Below are positions 1-8,436 of a stretch of DNA of 64,000 nt, one piece after another; positions within the stretch are counted from its first letter, which is position 1, and each line of letters starts with the position of its first letter. The translations under genes and the position numbers were made by a program. The stretch lies in NCBI RefSeq assembly GCF_021654035.1, contig NZ_JAJPDW010000005.1, forward strand, positions 1 to 64,000, given 5' to 3'. The notes beneath the pieces are model-generated. The model made no database searches. It was not told where the DNA came from and saw only the letters and a list, made by a program, of their open reading frames with translations. Source of the stretch: Microbacterium aurantiacum. Its GTDB lineage: Bacteria > Actinomycetota > Actinomycetes > Actinomycetales > Microbacteriaceae.

Positions 1-52
1 GCGTAAACAGCACCCCCACGCACTCCGAACCGGTGACGCCACGACCGTGACG

Positions 53-1873
53 TCATCTACCGATCGCGTACCCCTGCATGCCCCGCGGGTTGGCGGCGCC
101 CCACAGGCGGACGCCGTTGGGAAGAACGCCGACGGCCGACAGCCGACCGAGACGCCACGGGCCGGCTCGCATCACGTCGTGCCCGCGTGCCACCAGTTCG
201 TTGATCACGTCGTCTCCGATGCGGTCTTCGACGACCACACCTGCGGGATCCCATTCCCGCGGCCAGAACGAGTCGATCAGGGCCGTGGTGTGGAGGGTCG
301 GGGCGTCGATGGCCTCTTGCGGTTCGTACCCTCCGACCAGGACGCGCAGGAGGAAGGGCAGCTGCCACTGATCCTGCTGGTCGCCGCCGGGTGTCCCGAG
401 CGCCATCCTCCCGCCGTCGACGTCGAAGGCGAGAGTCGGCGACAGTGTCGTCCGCGGTCGTCGTCCCGGCGTCAGCGCGGCGGCGGCGTCGGGATCGAGC
501 CAGGTCATCTGTAGGCGTGTACCGAGACAGAAGCCCAGTTCGGGGATGGTGGGAGACGACTGCAGCCATCCACCGGATGCCGTGACGGATACGAGGTTGC
601 CCCATCGATCGACGACGTCGATATGGCAGGTGTCGCCGCGGGTCTCGCCCGTCGTTTGGACGGTGGGTTCGCCGGTGCCGGCGGCGTCGGCGGCGGTGCC
701 GGCCTGCCGCAGCGGGGGAGCGGCGCGGGAATGGCGCGTCGGACGGCCGGGCCGCCATTCCCGCGCCGCCCGCTCGCCGATCTCGGCCCGTCGGGAGTCG
801 ATGTACTCGTCTGCGAGGAGCGGTGTCACATCGGTCCCATCGCCGAAGTGCGCGTCGCGGTCGGCCAGCGCCAACTTCAGGGCCTCGACGATGGTGTGCG
901 CTCCCGCGCCGTTGCTCGGGTCGAGGAGCTCGTCATCGAGCGGCTCGAGGATCCTCAGCGCTGCGAGAAGGGCGGGCCCTTGGGTCCAGGTTCCCGCCTT
1001 CGCGATGGTGTGACCACGGAACTGCGCGATGACGCTGTCCTCGTAGGTCGCGCGGAAGTCCGTGAAGTCGCTGACTCGGATGACCGCGGCGTGATCGGTT
1101 CCGGAGGAGTGCCGATGGGGCGTGGCGAGGAACGCGGCCGCCGCGTGGGCCACCCGCCCGGTCGCCCATGCGGTCCGGGCGGCGTCGATCCGCTCCTCGC
1201 GGGTCGCGTGGCCGTCAGCGTGTGCGAGGAGGTCTTCGAGCACGTCGGCGTATCGAGGATTGCGGTGCAGGTCTCCCGCGCTCGGGAGAACGCCGTCGGG
1301 CAGCCAGAGCTCCGCGGAGGTGGGCCAGTGTTCTCGGAAGAGGTCGGCCACGCGGGCGATGGTGGCCACGGTGGTGGGGAGGAGCGGGGCGCCGTCGCGC
1401 GCGATCTGGATCACGGGGGCGAGGACATCGGAGAGTTCCATGGAGCCGTGGTCGCGCAGAAGAAGCAGCCAGGCGTCGACGGCGCCGGGGACGGCTGCGG
1501 CCAGGCCCCCCGCGCCGGGTACGAGATCGAGTCCCTCAGCAAGGAAATGCGCGATGTCAGCTCCGGCGGGTGCCGGACCCTGTCCGACGAGCACCTTGGC
1601 GTCCCGCGGGGCGTCCGCGGTGGCGAAGAGGCCGACGAGGTCGCCGCCCGGACCGTTCAGGTGAGGCTCGACCACGTGCAACACGAACCCGCCGGCGACG
1701 ACGGCGTCGAAGGCGTTGCCCCCGCGCTCGAGGATCCCGTGGGCGGCCGCGGACGCCATCCAATGTGTCGAGGCCACCATCCCGAAGGTTCCGCTGAGCG
1801 TCGGGCGGGTGGTGAAGGCAGCGGGAGGAGTGAAGGTCCCGCCTCGGCGGGACGGATCCGCCGCGCTCGTCAC
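53..1873 (-). CDS. Gamma-glutamyltransferase family protein
   Basis: A 606-residue protein of the gamma-glutamyltransferase (Ntn-hydrolase) family, which removes or transfers gamma-glutamyl groups from glutathione-like substrates after autocleavage into two subunits. Near the N-terminus it has GGNAFDA and the N-G-P-G-G-D segment typical of the large subunit. The likely nucleophile is the Thr of GDTCHIDVVD near residue 415, followed by GNLVSVTASGG. The GTG start overlaps the aminopeptidase stop as GTGA, so translation is probably coupled. The open frame runs 82 codons further upstream, but that part lies inside the aminopeptidase gene and looks like out-of-frame translation. No signal peptide is evident, unlike classical periplasmic enzymes. 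The substrate is unknown. Confidence 0.86.
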   Translation of the reverse strand: MTSAADPSRRGGTFTPPAAFTTRPTLSGTFGMVASTHWMASAAAHGILERGGNAFDAVVAGGFVLHVVEPHLNGPGGDLVGLFATADAPRDAKVLVGQGPAPAGADIAHFLAEGLDLVPGAGGLAAAVPGAVDAWLLLLRDHGSMELSDVLAPVIQIARDGAPLLPTTVATIARVADLFREHWPTSAELWLPDGVLPSAGDLHRNPRYADVLEDLLAHADGHATREERIDAARTAWATGRVAHAAAAFLATPHRHSSGTDHAAVIRVSDFTDFRATYEDSVIAQFRGHTIAKAGTWTQGPALLAALRILEPLDDELLDPSNGAGAHTIVEALKLALADRDAHFGDGTDVTPLLADEYIDSRRAEIGERAAREWRPGRPTRHSRAAPPLRQAGTAADAAGTGEPTVQTTGETRGDTCHIDVVDRWGNLVSVTASGGWLQSSPTIPELGFCLGTRLQMTWLDPDAAAALTPGRRPRTTLSPTLAFDVDGGRMALGTPGGDQQDQWQLPFLLRVLVGGYEPQEAIDAPTLHTTALIDSFWPREWDPAGVVVEDRIGDDVINELVARGHDVMRAGPWRLGRLSAVGVLPNGVRLWGAANPRGMQGYAIGR

Positions 1874-3291
1874 GCGGATTCCCGCAGACGTGCGATCCAC
1901 GCCTCGACCTCGTCCGCCGTGCGGGGAATCCCGGCAGACAGATTCACCGGCCCGTCCGCGCCCATCAGGATGTCGTCCTCGATGCGCACTCCGATGCCGC
2001 GGTACTCGACCGGGACGGTCAGATCGTCGATCTGGAAGTACAGCCCGGGTTCGATCGTGAACACCATCCCCGGCTCCAGGACGCCGTCGTAGTACATCTC
2101 GCGACGCGCTTGTGCGCAATCGTGCACGTCGAGACCGAGGTGGTGGCTCGTGCCGTGGACCATGTATCGGCGGTGATGACCGCCGAGGTCGGCGTCGAGC
2201 GCCTCCTGCGCGGTGACAGGGAGAAGTCCCCAGTCCGCGACGCGCTCGGCGATGACGGACATCGCGGCCTCGTGGACCTCACGGAATCGAGCGCCGGGTC
2301 GCGCCGCCGCGAAGGCTGCGTCCGCCGCCTCCCTCACCGCCTCGTAGACACGTCGCTGGACATCGCTGAACCGGCCGTTGATCGGAAGGGTTCGGGTGAT
2401 GTCTGCGGTGTAGAGGCTGTCGACCTCGACGCCGGCGTCGATCAGGATCAGGTCGCCGGGGATGACGCGGCCGTCGTTCCGAGTCCAGTGCAGGTAGCAC
2501 GCGTGGGGGCCTGACGCGGCGATTGTGTCGTATCCGACGCTGTTCCCGTCCGTCCGCGCCCGCTGGTGGAAAAGACCCTCGACGACACGCTCCCCGCGAG
2601 GATGAGCGGCGATGCGCGGAAGGTCGCGGACGATGTCATCGAACCCGCGAGCCGTGGCCTCGACCGCGAGCTTCAGCTGAGCGATCTCGTACTCGTCTTT
2701 GACGAGTCGCATCTCCGAGACGAACCGGGTGAGATCTGGGTGCTCGCCCACGACGAGATCGTCGGCACCGCGAGCGAAGGCGTCCACGGGCGCGGTGTCG
2801 ATGCCGAGCTCCGCGGCGACGGCGGACGCGGAGGGGCGGGGGCCGATCCAGAATTCGCCGACTGTCGCGTCCGCGTAGAACTCGTGGGTCGTCCGATCCG
2901 CACGTTCACGGAAGTACAGGGTCGCCTGGTGCGCTCCGCCCGGTCGCGGATCGAGCACGAGGACCGAGTCGGGTTCGGCGTCGGCGCCCCATCCCGTGAG
3001 ATGGGCGAAGGCGGAGTGAGCCCGGAAGGGGTAGTCGGTATCGTTGCTGCGCTCCTTGAGCGACCCGGCCGGGATCACGACGCGGGCGCCGGGGAATGCA
3101 GCGGCGACACTCGCACGACGTGCGGCGGCGTGTATGGCCGACGGGCGGGCGGGAGGAACGATGTCAGGGCGTTCCGCCCATCCCCGGGAGATCCCGTCGA
3201 GGAAACCCTGACCGAAACGCTGGCGGCGGTTCGTGGCCGCCCTCTCCTCGTCGGTCGCCGTGATCGTGTCCGGCTCGCCTGCTGTGCTCAT
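1870..3291 (-). CDS. pepP: Aminopeptidase P family protein (Xaa-Pro aminopeptidase)
   Basis: A metallopeptidase of family M24B that releases the N-terminal residue preceding proline. The first ~170 residues form the aminopeptidase P N-terminal domain; the pita-bread catalytic domain follows. Dimetal ligands are visible: Asp in LILIDAGVEVD (about residue 285) and in YTADITRT, His in HGTSHHLGLDVHD, Glu in FTIEPGLYF and Glu in GIGVRIEDD. At 473 residues it matches the long bacterial form. The ATG at 3291 is preferred over an adjacent GTG at 3294 because GAGACT lies 6 nt upstream. It is followed directly by the gamma-glutamyltransferase gene (GTGA overlap), so the two form a peptide-catabolic operon. 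Confidence 0.92.
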   Translation of the reverse strand: MSTAGEPDTITATDEERAATNRRQRFGQGFLDGISRGWAERPDIVPPARPSAIHAAARRASVAAAFPGARVVIPAGSLKERSNDTDYPFRAHSAFAHLTGWGADAEPDSVLVLDPRPGGAHQATLYFRERADRTTHEFYADATVGEFWIGPRPSASAVAAELGIDTAPVDAFARGADDLVVGEHPDLTRFVSEMRLVKDEYEIAQLKLAVEATARGFDDIVRDLPRIAAHPRGERVVEGLFHQRARTDGNSVGYDTIAASGPHACYLHWTRNDGRVIPGDLILIDAGVEVDSLYTADITRTLPINGRFSDVQRRVYEAVREAADAAFAAARPGARFREVHEAAMSVIAERVADWGLLPVTAQEALDADLGGHHRRYMVHGTSHHLGLDVHDCAQARREMYYDGVLEPGMVFTIEPGLYFQIDDLTVPVEYRGIGVRIEDDILMGADGPVNLSAGIPRTADEVEAWIARLRESA

Positions 3292-3324
3292 CACCCCAGT
3301 CTCGCACGCACGGATGCCGCGGGA

Positions 3325-4347
3325 TCAGTCGCCCGCGCGCTCGAGTTGCACCACGACGGGGCGGTGGTCGGACGACGAGGAGTCGTTCTGATCGAGTACC
3401 AGGGACCCGGTCGGAATCCACTCGGACGTGGCCATCACATGATCGATGGGTGCTCCGAGGACGCGCGGCGCGTCCGCCGGCCAGGTCCCGACGCTTCCGT
3501 TCCCCGTCTCCGCAGCCGTGTCTCGGCAGAGCCCCAGTGTGCCTCCGTCCACTCCGAGGCCACTCATGTGGTCCACGGTGGCGTTGAAGTCTCCGGCCAG
3601 GATCACGTTGTCGCTCGCACACTGGTCGGCAAGCCAACGCAGGTCCTCGCGCCATTCGCTCATGTAGCTCGGGCGTGGGGCGACGGCGTGGGCGGCCACG
3701 ACGATGGGTCCGTCACCGGAGACGGGCATCGCCACGGCGCTCGGAACGGTGGAGGTGTTGCTGGTGCCGTCCACCGACGATTCGATCACCGCGTAGTCCC
3801 CGAGGTCCGGGCTGATGAGGAGCGTGGTCGATCCCGCGTCCCACTCTGTGGAAGGGTCCTCGGCATGATGCGCCCACATGGGGTGGCCGAGCTCGCGCAT
3901 CGCGATCGCCACCGCCTCTCCCGTCTCGATCGTGGTCTCCGGGAGGGAGACGATGTCCGCCTCCATCGCGACGGCCAGACGTGCCACGGTGTCGGGCGCG
4001 GTCGCGGGGCCGGCGGTGTTCCAGGTCATGACCCGGACGGCGGCGTCGGACTTCGCCGGAAGGGAGTCGGCACCGAGTCCGCGCGCGACGAGGGTCGTAC
4101 CGTTCACCCCTGTCGCCACCGCGGCGATCAGCGCGATCGTGAGCGCGAAGGGTCGAGGCCCGCGCGCCAGCGCGAGGAGCAGGGCGAGGACGACGACCGC
4201 GGCCAGGGCGACCGTCACCGCACCCCGGAAGGAGACGATCTGCGCGACGGGGTAGTAGCGCTCGACCCGGAAGAAGTCCGGCCAGGTCAACACTGCCGCA
4301 CCGACGGTGAACAGCACCGCGACGAGGATCCCGAGGAGGCGTGGCAC
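3325..4347 (-). CDS. Endonuclease/exonuclease/phosphatase family membrane protein
   Basis: A 340-residue protein with about three predicted membrane helices in the first ~95 residues followed by an extracytoplasmic endonuclease/exonuclease/phosphatase domain. Conserved metal-phosphoesterase motifs occur in order: MTWNTAG, IVSLPE, GDFNAT, PIDHV and a terminal SSSDHRPV. The family includes nucleases, sphingomyelinases and lipid phosphatases, so the substrate cannot be assigned. Translation starts at a GTG 6 nt after TAGAGT, indicating a leaderless mRNA. The aminopeptidase P gene follows 33 nt downstream on the same strand and may be cotranscribed. Confidence 0.82.
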   Translation of the reverse strand: MPRLLGILVAVLFTVGAAVLTWPDFFRVERYYPVAQIVSFRGAVTVALAAVVVLALLLALARGPRPFALTIALIAAVATGVNGTTLVARGLGADSLPAKSDAAVRVMTWNTAGPATAPDTVARLAVAMEADIVSLPETTIETGEAVAIAMRELGHPMWAHHAEDPSTEWDAGSTTLLISPDLGDYAVIESSVDGTSNTSTVPSAVAMPVSGDGPIVVAAHAVAPRPSYMSEWREDLRWLADQCASDNVILAGDFNATVDHMSGLGVDGGTLGLCRDTAAETGNGSVGTWPADAPRVLGAPIDHVMATSEWIPTGSLVLDQNDSSSSDHRPVVVQLERAGD

Positions 4348-4353
4348 CCCAAG

Positions 4354-4359
4354 ACTCTA
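4354..4359 (-). promoter_or_regulatory. -10 box TAGAGT, leaderless start of EEP gene
   Basis: TAGAGT ends 6 nt before the GTG at 4347, so transcription should begin at or next to the start codon. No convincing -35 is visible. Confidence 0.6.
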
Positions 4360-4422
4360 GACATGTCCGCTGGGAAATCGGCCAGTGGCGCACGTTCCGA
4401 CGACGGGCTCCGATCGTCGCGA

Positions 4423-4428
4423 TACGCT
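4423..4428 (+). promoter_or_regulatory. -10 box TACGCT, leaderless start of PHP gene
   Basis: TACGCT is followed by six bases and the ATG at 4435. It lies in the 87-bp divergent gap shared with the EEP gene's own -10 box. Confidence 0.6.
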
Positions 4429-4434
4429 CGAGGG

Positions 4435-5298
4435 ATGTCGGCTTCGCAGCGCTTCCAGGGGCCGAGCGACCTGCATCTGCACTCCGTCCACTCGGACGGG
4501 ACCGAATCCGCCGCGGGCGTCCTCGACGCCGCGCATCGTCACGGGGTGCACACCGTGGCGCTCACCGACCACGACACCACCGCCGGGTGGGCGGAGGCCG
4601 CCGATGCCGCAGGTTCGCTGGGGGTGACCTTCATCCCGGGGATGGAGCTCTCCGCGAAGCACGAGTGGCGCAGCGTCCACGTCCTGGCGTATCTCTTCGA
4701 TCCGGATGAGACACACCTGCGCGCCCTCACGGACCGTATCCGCGCCTCGCGCATGGACCGGGCGCGTCTGATGGCCGACCGCATCGCGCGCGATTTCGAC
4801 GTCACCTGGGACGACATCCTCGCCCAGACGTCGGAAGGGGCGACCGTGGGTCGTCCCCACATCGCCGACGCCCTGGTCGCGCGGGGCTTCGTCGCGGATC
4901 GGACGCAGGCGTTCGCCGACATCCTGAGCCCGGCGGGCGACTACTACGTGGCCCTGTATGCACCGGACCCCGTCACGGCGGTACGGCGGGTGACCGAGGC
5001 CGGGGGAGTGGCGATCATCGCGCACCCGGCAGGCCGGGCGGGACTCCTCCCCGCACCGGTCATCGAGCGGATGCTCGAGGCCGGGCTCGCCGGATTCGAA
5101 CTGGGGCACCGGGAGAACCTCCCGGGGGCGACAGAGGCGCTGGCGCGGCTGTGCCGGACGCGGGATCTGATCGTCACCGGTTCGAGTGATTACCACGGCC
5201 TCGGCAAGCCCAACCAGCCCGGCGAGCACACCACATCCGACGAGATGGTGGCGCGGATCATCGAGCGGGGATCGGGCAGCGCGCCCGTCTACCCGTGA
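4435..5298 (+). CDS. PHP domain phosphoesterase (3',5'-nucleoside bisphosphate phosphatase-like)
   Basis: A 287-residue PHP-superfamily metal phosphoesterase of the YciV/TrpH type, whose characterised members remove phosphate from 3',5'-nucleoside bisphosphates and trim RNA 5' ends. The N-terminal motif SDLHLHSVHSDGT supplies the metal-binding histidines, followed by ALTDHDT, a central GRPHIA, IIAHPAGR and the C-terminal SSDYHG. The start at 4435 is set by the TACGCT box 6 nt upstream and by the first residues matching the family; the reading frame stays open far upstream only because it runs antisense to other genes. The gene converges on the DEAD-box helicase across a strong hairpin. Confidence 0.88.
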   Translation: MSASQRFQGPSDLHLHSVHSDGTESAAGVLDAAHRHGVHTVALTDHDTTAGWAEAADAAGSLGVTFIPGMELSAKHEWRSVHVLAYLFDPDETHLRALTDRIRASRMDRARLMADRIARDFDVTWDDILAQTSEGATVGRPHIADALVARGFVADRTQAFADILSPAGDYYVALYAPDPVTAVRRVTEAGGVAIIAHPAGRAGLLPAPVIERMLEAGLAGFELGHRENLPGATEALARLCRTRDLIVTGSSDYHGLGKPNQPGEHTTSDEMVARIIERGSGSAPVYP

Positions 5299-5300
5299 TC

Positions 5301-5328
5301 GGGGTGGAAGCCGTGCGGCTTCCACCCC
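5301..5328. terminator. Bidirectional hairpin terminator between PHP and helicase genes
   Basis: A perfect 12-bp stem (GGGGTGGAAGCC / GGCTTCCACCCC) with a 4-nt loop lies between the two convergent stop codons (5298 and 5335). There is no U-tract, as is common in high-GC actinobacteria. Confidence 0.75.
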
Positions 5329-5334
5329 GGCCGA

Positions 5335-6834
5335 TCACACTCCCGGCGCGGCCGTCTGCCCGCCGCGCGACCCCCGGCGCCGACGGCGGCGCGGTGCCGG
5401 ACGGCCGTCGTGGTGCTCGGCACCGCCGCCGTCATGGGTGCCCGCTCCTTCGGCGTTGCGCTCGGGAGCTGGCTCGTCCGTGCCTGCCGGCGTCGTCCCG
5501 CCGTCCGTCGCGAACGAGGTTCCCACCCGCTCGTCGCCGGAGGCACGCGAGCGACGTCGCCGCCGGCGAGTGGTCCCCGCCGGCTGATCGTCGCCGGCCG
5601 CATCCGCGGCGCGAGCCGGCTGGGTCCGCGCAGGCTGCGTCTTCGGAGCCGTGACGATGCGGCCCTTCGTCCCCGCGGGGATGTCGAGATCGCTGTAGAG
5701 GTGCGGGCTCGACGAGTAGGTCTCCGTGGGCTCGGGCTGCCCGAACTCGAGCGCACGGTTGATCAGCGCCCACTTGTGGAGGTCGTCCCAATCGACGAAC
5801 GTCACGGCGATGCCGGTCTTGCCCGCGCGGCCGGTCCGGCCGGCGCGGTGGAGGTAGGTCTTCTCGTCATCGGGGATGGTGTGGTTGATGACGTGGGTGA
5901 CGTCGTTCACGTCGATGCCGCGGGCGGCGACGTCCGTGGCGATGAGCACGTCCCGCTTTCCCGCTTTGAAAGCGGCCATCGAGCGCTCGCGAGCCTCCTG
6001 GCTCATGTCGCCGTGGACGGCGGCGGCGTTGAACCCCCGATCGCCGAGCTCGTCCACCAGTTTCTGTGCCGCACGCTTGGTGCGGGTGAAGATCACGGTC
6101 TTGCCGCGGCCCTCCGCCTGCAGGATCCGCGCGATCACCTCGTCCTTGTCGAGCGAATGCGCGCGGTAGACGAGGTGCTTGATGTTGGCCTGGGTGAGGC
6201 CTTCGTCGGGATCGTTCGCCCGCATGTGGATCGGGTTCGACATGAAGCGACGAGCCAGCGCCACGATCGGACCCGGCATCGTCGCCGAGAACAGCTGCGT
6301 GTGGCGGACGGCGGGCACCTTCTGGAAGATCTTCTCGATGTCGGCGAGGAAGCCGAGGTCGAGCATCTTGTCGGCCTCGTCGAGGACGACTTCGACGGCT
6401 CCGGAGAGATCCAGGAGCCGCTGGTTGCTGAGATCGATGAGGCGACCGGGGGTGCCGACGACGATCTGCGCTCCCGCCTTGAGCTGATCGATCTGGCCCT
6501 CGTAGGCCTTGCCTCCGTAGATGGCCACGACGCTCGTGGAGCGGTTCGAGGTGAGCATGTCCATGTCCTCGTAGACCTGGACGGCGAGCTCGCGCGTGGG
6601 GACGACGATGAGGGCCTTCACCCCGGGCGCCGGGTCGAGCCCGAGGCGCTGGACGACGGGGATGCCGAAGCCGAAGGTCTTGCCCGTGCCGGTCTTGGCC
6701 TGGCCGATGATGTCCTGCCCCGGGAGACCGAGGGGGATGGTCTGCTCCTGGATCGGGAAGGCATCCACGATGCCCTTGTGCGCGAGCGCATCGACGATGT
6801 CCTGGTCGACCCCGAGGTCGGCGAAAGTGGTCAC
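5335..6834 (-). CDS. DEAD-box ATP-dependent RNA helicase
   Basis: A 499-residue DEAD-box helicase expected to unwind RNA duplexes, probably in ribosome assembly or cold adaptation. It has the Q-motif region FPIQEQTIPLGL, Walker A AKTGTGKT (about residues 46-53), PTRELAVQ, LDEADKMLDLGF, LFSATMP and the C-terminal HRAGRTGRAG. After about residue 390 comes a low-complexity tail rich in Arg and acidic patches, ending in clusters such as RRRRRRGSRGG, a typical RNA-binding extension. The GTG at 6834 (MTTFADLG) is preferred because GGACAGG precedes it and family alignment begins there; 35 further in-frame codons upstream look non-coding. The 208 bp between this gene and the next plus-strand gene hold its promoter region and no gene I can see. 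Confidence 0.93.
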   Translation of the reverse strand: MTTFADLGVDQDIVDALAHKGIVDAFPIQEQTIPLGLPGQDIIGQAKTGTGKTFGFGIPVVQRLGLDPAPGVKALIVVPTRELAVQVYEDMDMLTSNRSTSVVAIYGGKAYEGQIDQLKAGAQIVVGTPGRLIDLSNQRLLDLSGAVEVVLDEADKMLDLGFLADIEKIFQKVPAVRHTQLFSATMPGPIVALARRFMSNPIHMRANDPDEGLTQANIKHLVYRAHSLDKDEVIARILQAEGRGKTVIFTRTKRAAQKLVDELGDRGFNAAAVHGDMSQEARERSMAAFKAGKRDVLIATDVAARGIDVNDVTHVINHTIPDDEKTYLHRAGRTGRAGKTGIAVTFVDWDDLHKWALINRALEFGQPEPTETYSSSPHLYSDLDIPAGTKGRIVTAPKTQPARTQPARAADAAGDDQPAGTTRRRRRRSRASGDERVGTSFATDGGTTPAGTDEPAPERNAEGAGTHDGGGAEHHDGRPAPRRRRRRGSRGGQTAAPGV

Positions 6835-7031
6835 GATGTGTGCCTGTCCGGCAGTGAGAGGCTGCCTGGTCCATGCCCGGGCGTGCTGTCCAGCGGCGCC
6901 GTCGGGGCGGAGTGCGATCCACGCCCTCTTCTCTTCCACAGGCGCGGCATCCCCGATCCGTCGTCGGGGCCGGAGTCCATGCTAGCGCGCCGGGCGCGGA
7001 GCCCTCGGTACGACGCGGAAGGCGGGCGGCG

Positions 7032-7037
7032 TAGGCT
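7032..7037 (+). promoter_or_regulatory. -10 box TAGGCT, leaderless start of ferritin-like gene
   Basis: TAGGCT is followed by six bases and the GTG at 7044. This selects 7044 over the GTGs at 7038 and 7047. Confidence 0.6.
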
Positions 7038-7043
7038 GTGGGC

Positions 7044-7757
7044 GTGGTGAAGTGGTTCTGGCAGAGACGCGAGCCCGGCCGACGTCTTCAGTTGCGGTCC
7101 CGTGACGAGCTCGGCGAGGCGCTCCGCGTGGACTTCGCGCAGCTCGCTCCCGACGTGGACACCTTCCTCGGCCAGGCGGCGTACCTGCAGCTCGGCTACT
7201 TCGAGACGTTGAGCGAACTCATCGCACTCACCCCGGAATTGGCTCAGAAGGAATCCCTGTCGCGAGCCGCCGGCGCGGCGCTGACCAAGCACGAAGCCCT
7301 CGTGGCGATCATCCGCGAACGCGGCGGGGACCCGACGGCCGTCATGCTCCCGTTCCGCGAGCCCTTGGACGCCTTCCGGCGGAGCACGCACGGCGTTCGC
7401 CCGCAGGAGACGATGCTCTCGGTGCACATCACCGCCGGCATGCTCGACGACTTCTATCTCGCGCTCTCGTCCAGCTACGGCGAGACCGGGCGACGCGTGG
7501 CGCGCGCCCTCCTCGCGGACGACGATCGCGAGGCGATCGTCGACATCATCTCCACCACGATCGCGGACGACCCGCAGTGGGCCTGGCTGCTCGCCCTGTG
7601 GGGCAGGCGCCTCGTCGGCGACACGCTGCTGATCGCTCGAGCGGCGCTTCGACCCCTGACGCTCGAATCGGCCGACGAAGCGACGGTCGAGCCGGTCTTC
7701 ACCCAACTGCTGGCCGCGCACTCGCGGAGGATGGACGCGATGGGGCTCGCGGCCTGA
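7044..7757 (+). CDS. Ferritin-like fold protein (MiaE-like family)
   Basis: A 237-residue, largely helical protein resembling the actinobacterial ferritin-like family annotated as tRNA-(ms2io6A)-hydroxylase-like. Supporting segments are LGQAAYLQLGYFETLSELI, a Glu/His pair in LTKHEALVAII, and the C-terminal LAAHSRRMDAMGL. The carboxylate/histidine spacing fits a diiron ferritin-like bundle, but I cannot confirm all metal ligands. Hydroxylation of tRNA is only a family-name inference and is doubtful. It stands alone between divergent and convergent neighbours and is read from its own leaderless promoter. Confidence 0.7.
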   Translation: MVKWFWQRREPGRRLQLRSRDELGEALRVDFAQLAPDVDTFLGQAAYLQLGYFETLSELIALTPELAQKESLSRAAGAALTKHEALVAIIRERGGDPTAVMLPFREPLDAFRRSTHGVRPQETMLSVHITAGMLDDFYLALSSSYGETGRRVARALLADDDREAIVDIISTTIADDPQWAWLLALWGRRLVGDTLLIARAALRPLTLESADEATVEPVFTQLLAAHSRRMDAMGLAA

Positions 7758-7771
7758 CGGTCGGCCGACCG
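7758..7771. repeat. 14-bp perfect palindrome in convergent gap
   Basis: CGGTCGGCCGACCG lies immediately after the ferritin-like stop codon, in the 24-bp gap before the convergent small membrane protein. It could form a weak terminator hairpin, but it has almost no loop. Confidence 0.4.
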
Positions 7772-7781
7772 AGCAGTCGGA

Positions 7782-8072
7782 TCAGCCGATGCGCAGGGCG
7801 TGCCGCATCTGCGCGTCGTTCTCGCGACGACGTCGTGTGATCACCACGGCGAGGACGAGGACCACGGCCGTGGGCACCAGCACCGCCCCCAGCCATGGCC
7901 AGGCGCTGTCGATTCCCGCACCCGCCCATGTGGCCGCCGTCCATGCGATCCCCGCCGAGGCGGCGCCCACCATCGGCAGGAGGGCAGCTCCGCGGACGCC
8001 CCTGTCGCCCAGGGTGAAGTGGACGACGAGTCCGATGACCGCTCCGGCGACCAGCCCGAGAAGGATCTGCAC
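7782..8072 (-). CDS. Small conserved membrane protein
   Basis: A 96-residue protein with about three hydrophobic helices (MQILLGLVAGAVIGLVVHF, an Ala-rich middle segment, and VLVPTAVVLVLAVVI) followed by a basic RRRR stop-transfer motif and a short polar tail. I do not recognise a functional family. It starts at a GTG 3 nt after the DUF3107 stop codon and is therefore almost certainly in an operon with it. Confidence 0.65.
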   Translation of the reverse strand: MQILLGLVAGAVIGLVVHFTLGDRGVRGAALLPMVGAASAGIAWTAATWAGAGIDSAWPWLGAVLVPTAVVLVLAVVITRRRRENDAQMRHALRIG

Positions 8073-8075
8073 GGG

Positions 8076-8300
8076 TCAGGCGACGAAGCCGACGCGACGC
8101 GACTGGTCGCTGCCGAGTTCGATGTAGGCGAGACCGGCGGTCGGGACGAGGTAGGAGCTGCCGCGCGCATCGGTGAACTCGATGTGGGTCGCGCCCGTGG
8201 AGAGGGCGTCGGACACGGTCTTCTTGACCTCCGTCGCCGAATCGTTGGTCTCGAAGGTGAGTTCGCGGCCGGTGTTGGCGATGCCGATGCGGATGTCCAC
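8076..8300 (-). CDS. DUF3107 family protein
   Basis: A 74-residue soluble protein matching the actinobacterial DUF3107 family (MDIRIGIANTGREL, then HIEFTDARGSSYLVPTAGLAYIELG). No function is known to me. The GTG at 8300 is chosen because AAAAGGGG lies about 8 nt upstream; an ATG six codons earlier would overlap that ribosome-binding site. The next gene downstream starts 3 nt after the stop. Unlike many genes here it has a leader of about 45 nt that contains a hairpin. Confidence 0.75.
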   Translation of the reverse strand: MDIRIGIANTGRELTFETNDSATEVKKTVSDALSTGATHIEFTDARGSSYLVPTAGLAYIELGSDQSRRVGFVA

Positions 8301-8325
8301 GGTCGTGCCCCTTTTCACTCTGCGG

Positions 8326-8357
8326 GCCCGCGGTTTCGCGGGCTCCCGGCCACTTTA
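8326..8357 (-). promoter_or_regulatory. -10 box TAAAGT and 5'-leader hairpin of DUF3107 gene
   Basis: TAAAGT (8352-8357, minus strand) precedes a perfect 7-bp stem with a 4-base loop (GCCCGCG / CGCGGGC, 8326-8343), which would sit at the very 5' end of the mRNA ahead of the AAAAGGGG ribosome-binding site. Confidence 0.5.
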
Positions 8358-8424
8358 CGACACGGGGATCGGGGGCGGACGCCGGTCGCGAACGCTCTGG
8401 GCGAACGACGTCGGCGGCTGCGGC

Positions 8425-8430
8425 TAACGT
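8425..8430 (+). promoter_or_regulatory. -10 box TAACGT, leaderless start of adnA
   Basis: TAACGT is followed by CGGAGG and the ATG at 8437. The spacer could also act as a Shine-Dalgarno if transcription started further upstream. Confidence 0.55.
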
Positions 8431-8436
8431 CGGAGG

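Noticed and set aside
1-52. Partial gene at the left edge
   Set aside because: The 52 bases before the gamma-glutamyltransferase stop show no supported coding or RNA feature.
1874-2119. 82-codon upstream extension of the gamma-glutamyltransferase frame
   Set aside because: It lies inside the aminopeptidase P gene, is Arg/Gly/Asp-rich like a shadow frame, and the GTGA overlap gives a natural start.
2566-4434. Long plus-strand frame fused upstream of the PHP protein
   Set aside because: It runs antisense to pepP and the EEP gene; the PHP family begins at the ATG at 4435 behind a -10 box.
8301-8436. LexA/SOS box upstream of adnA
   Set aside because: No TCGAAC-n4-GTTCGA-like sequence in the spacer; only a leader hairpin and -10 boxes.
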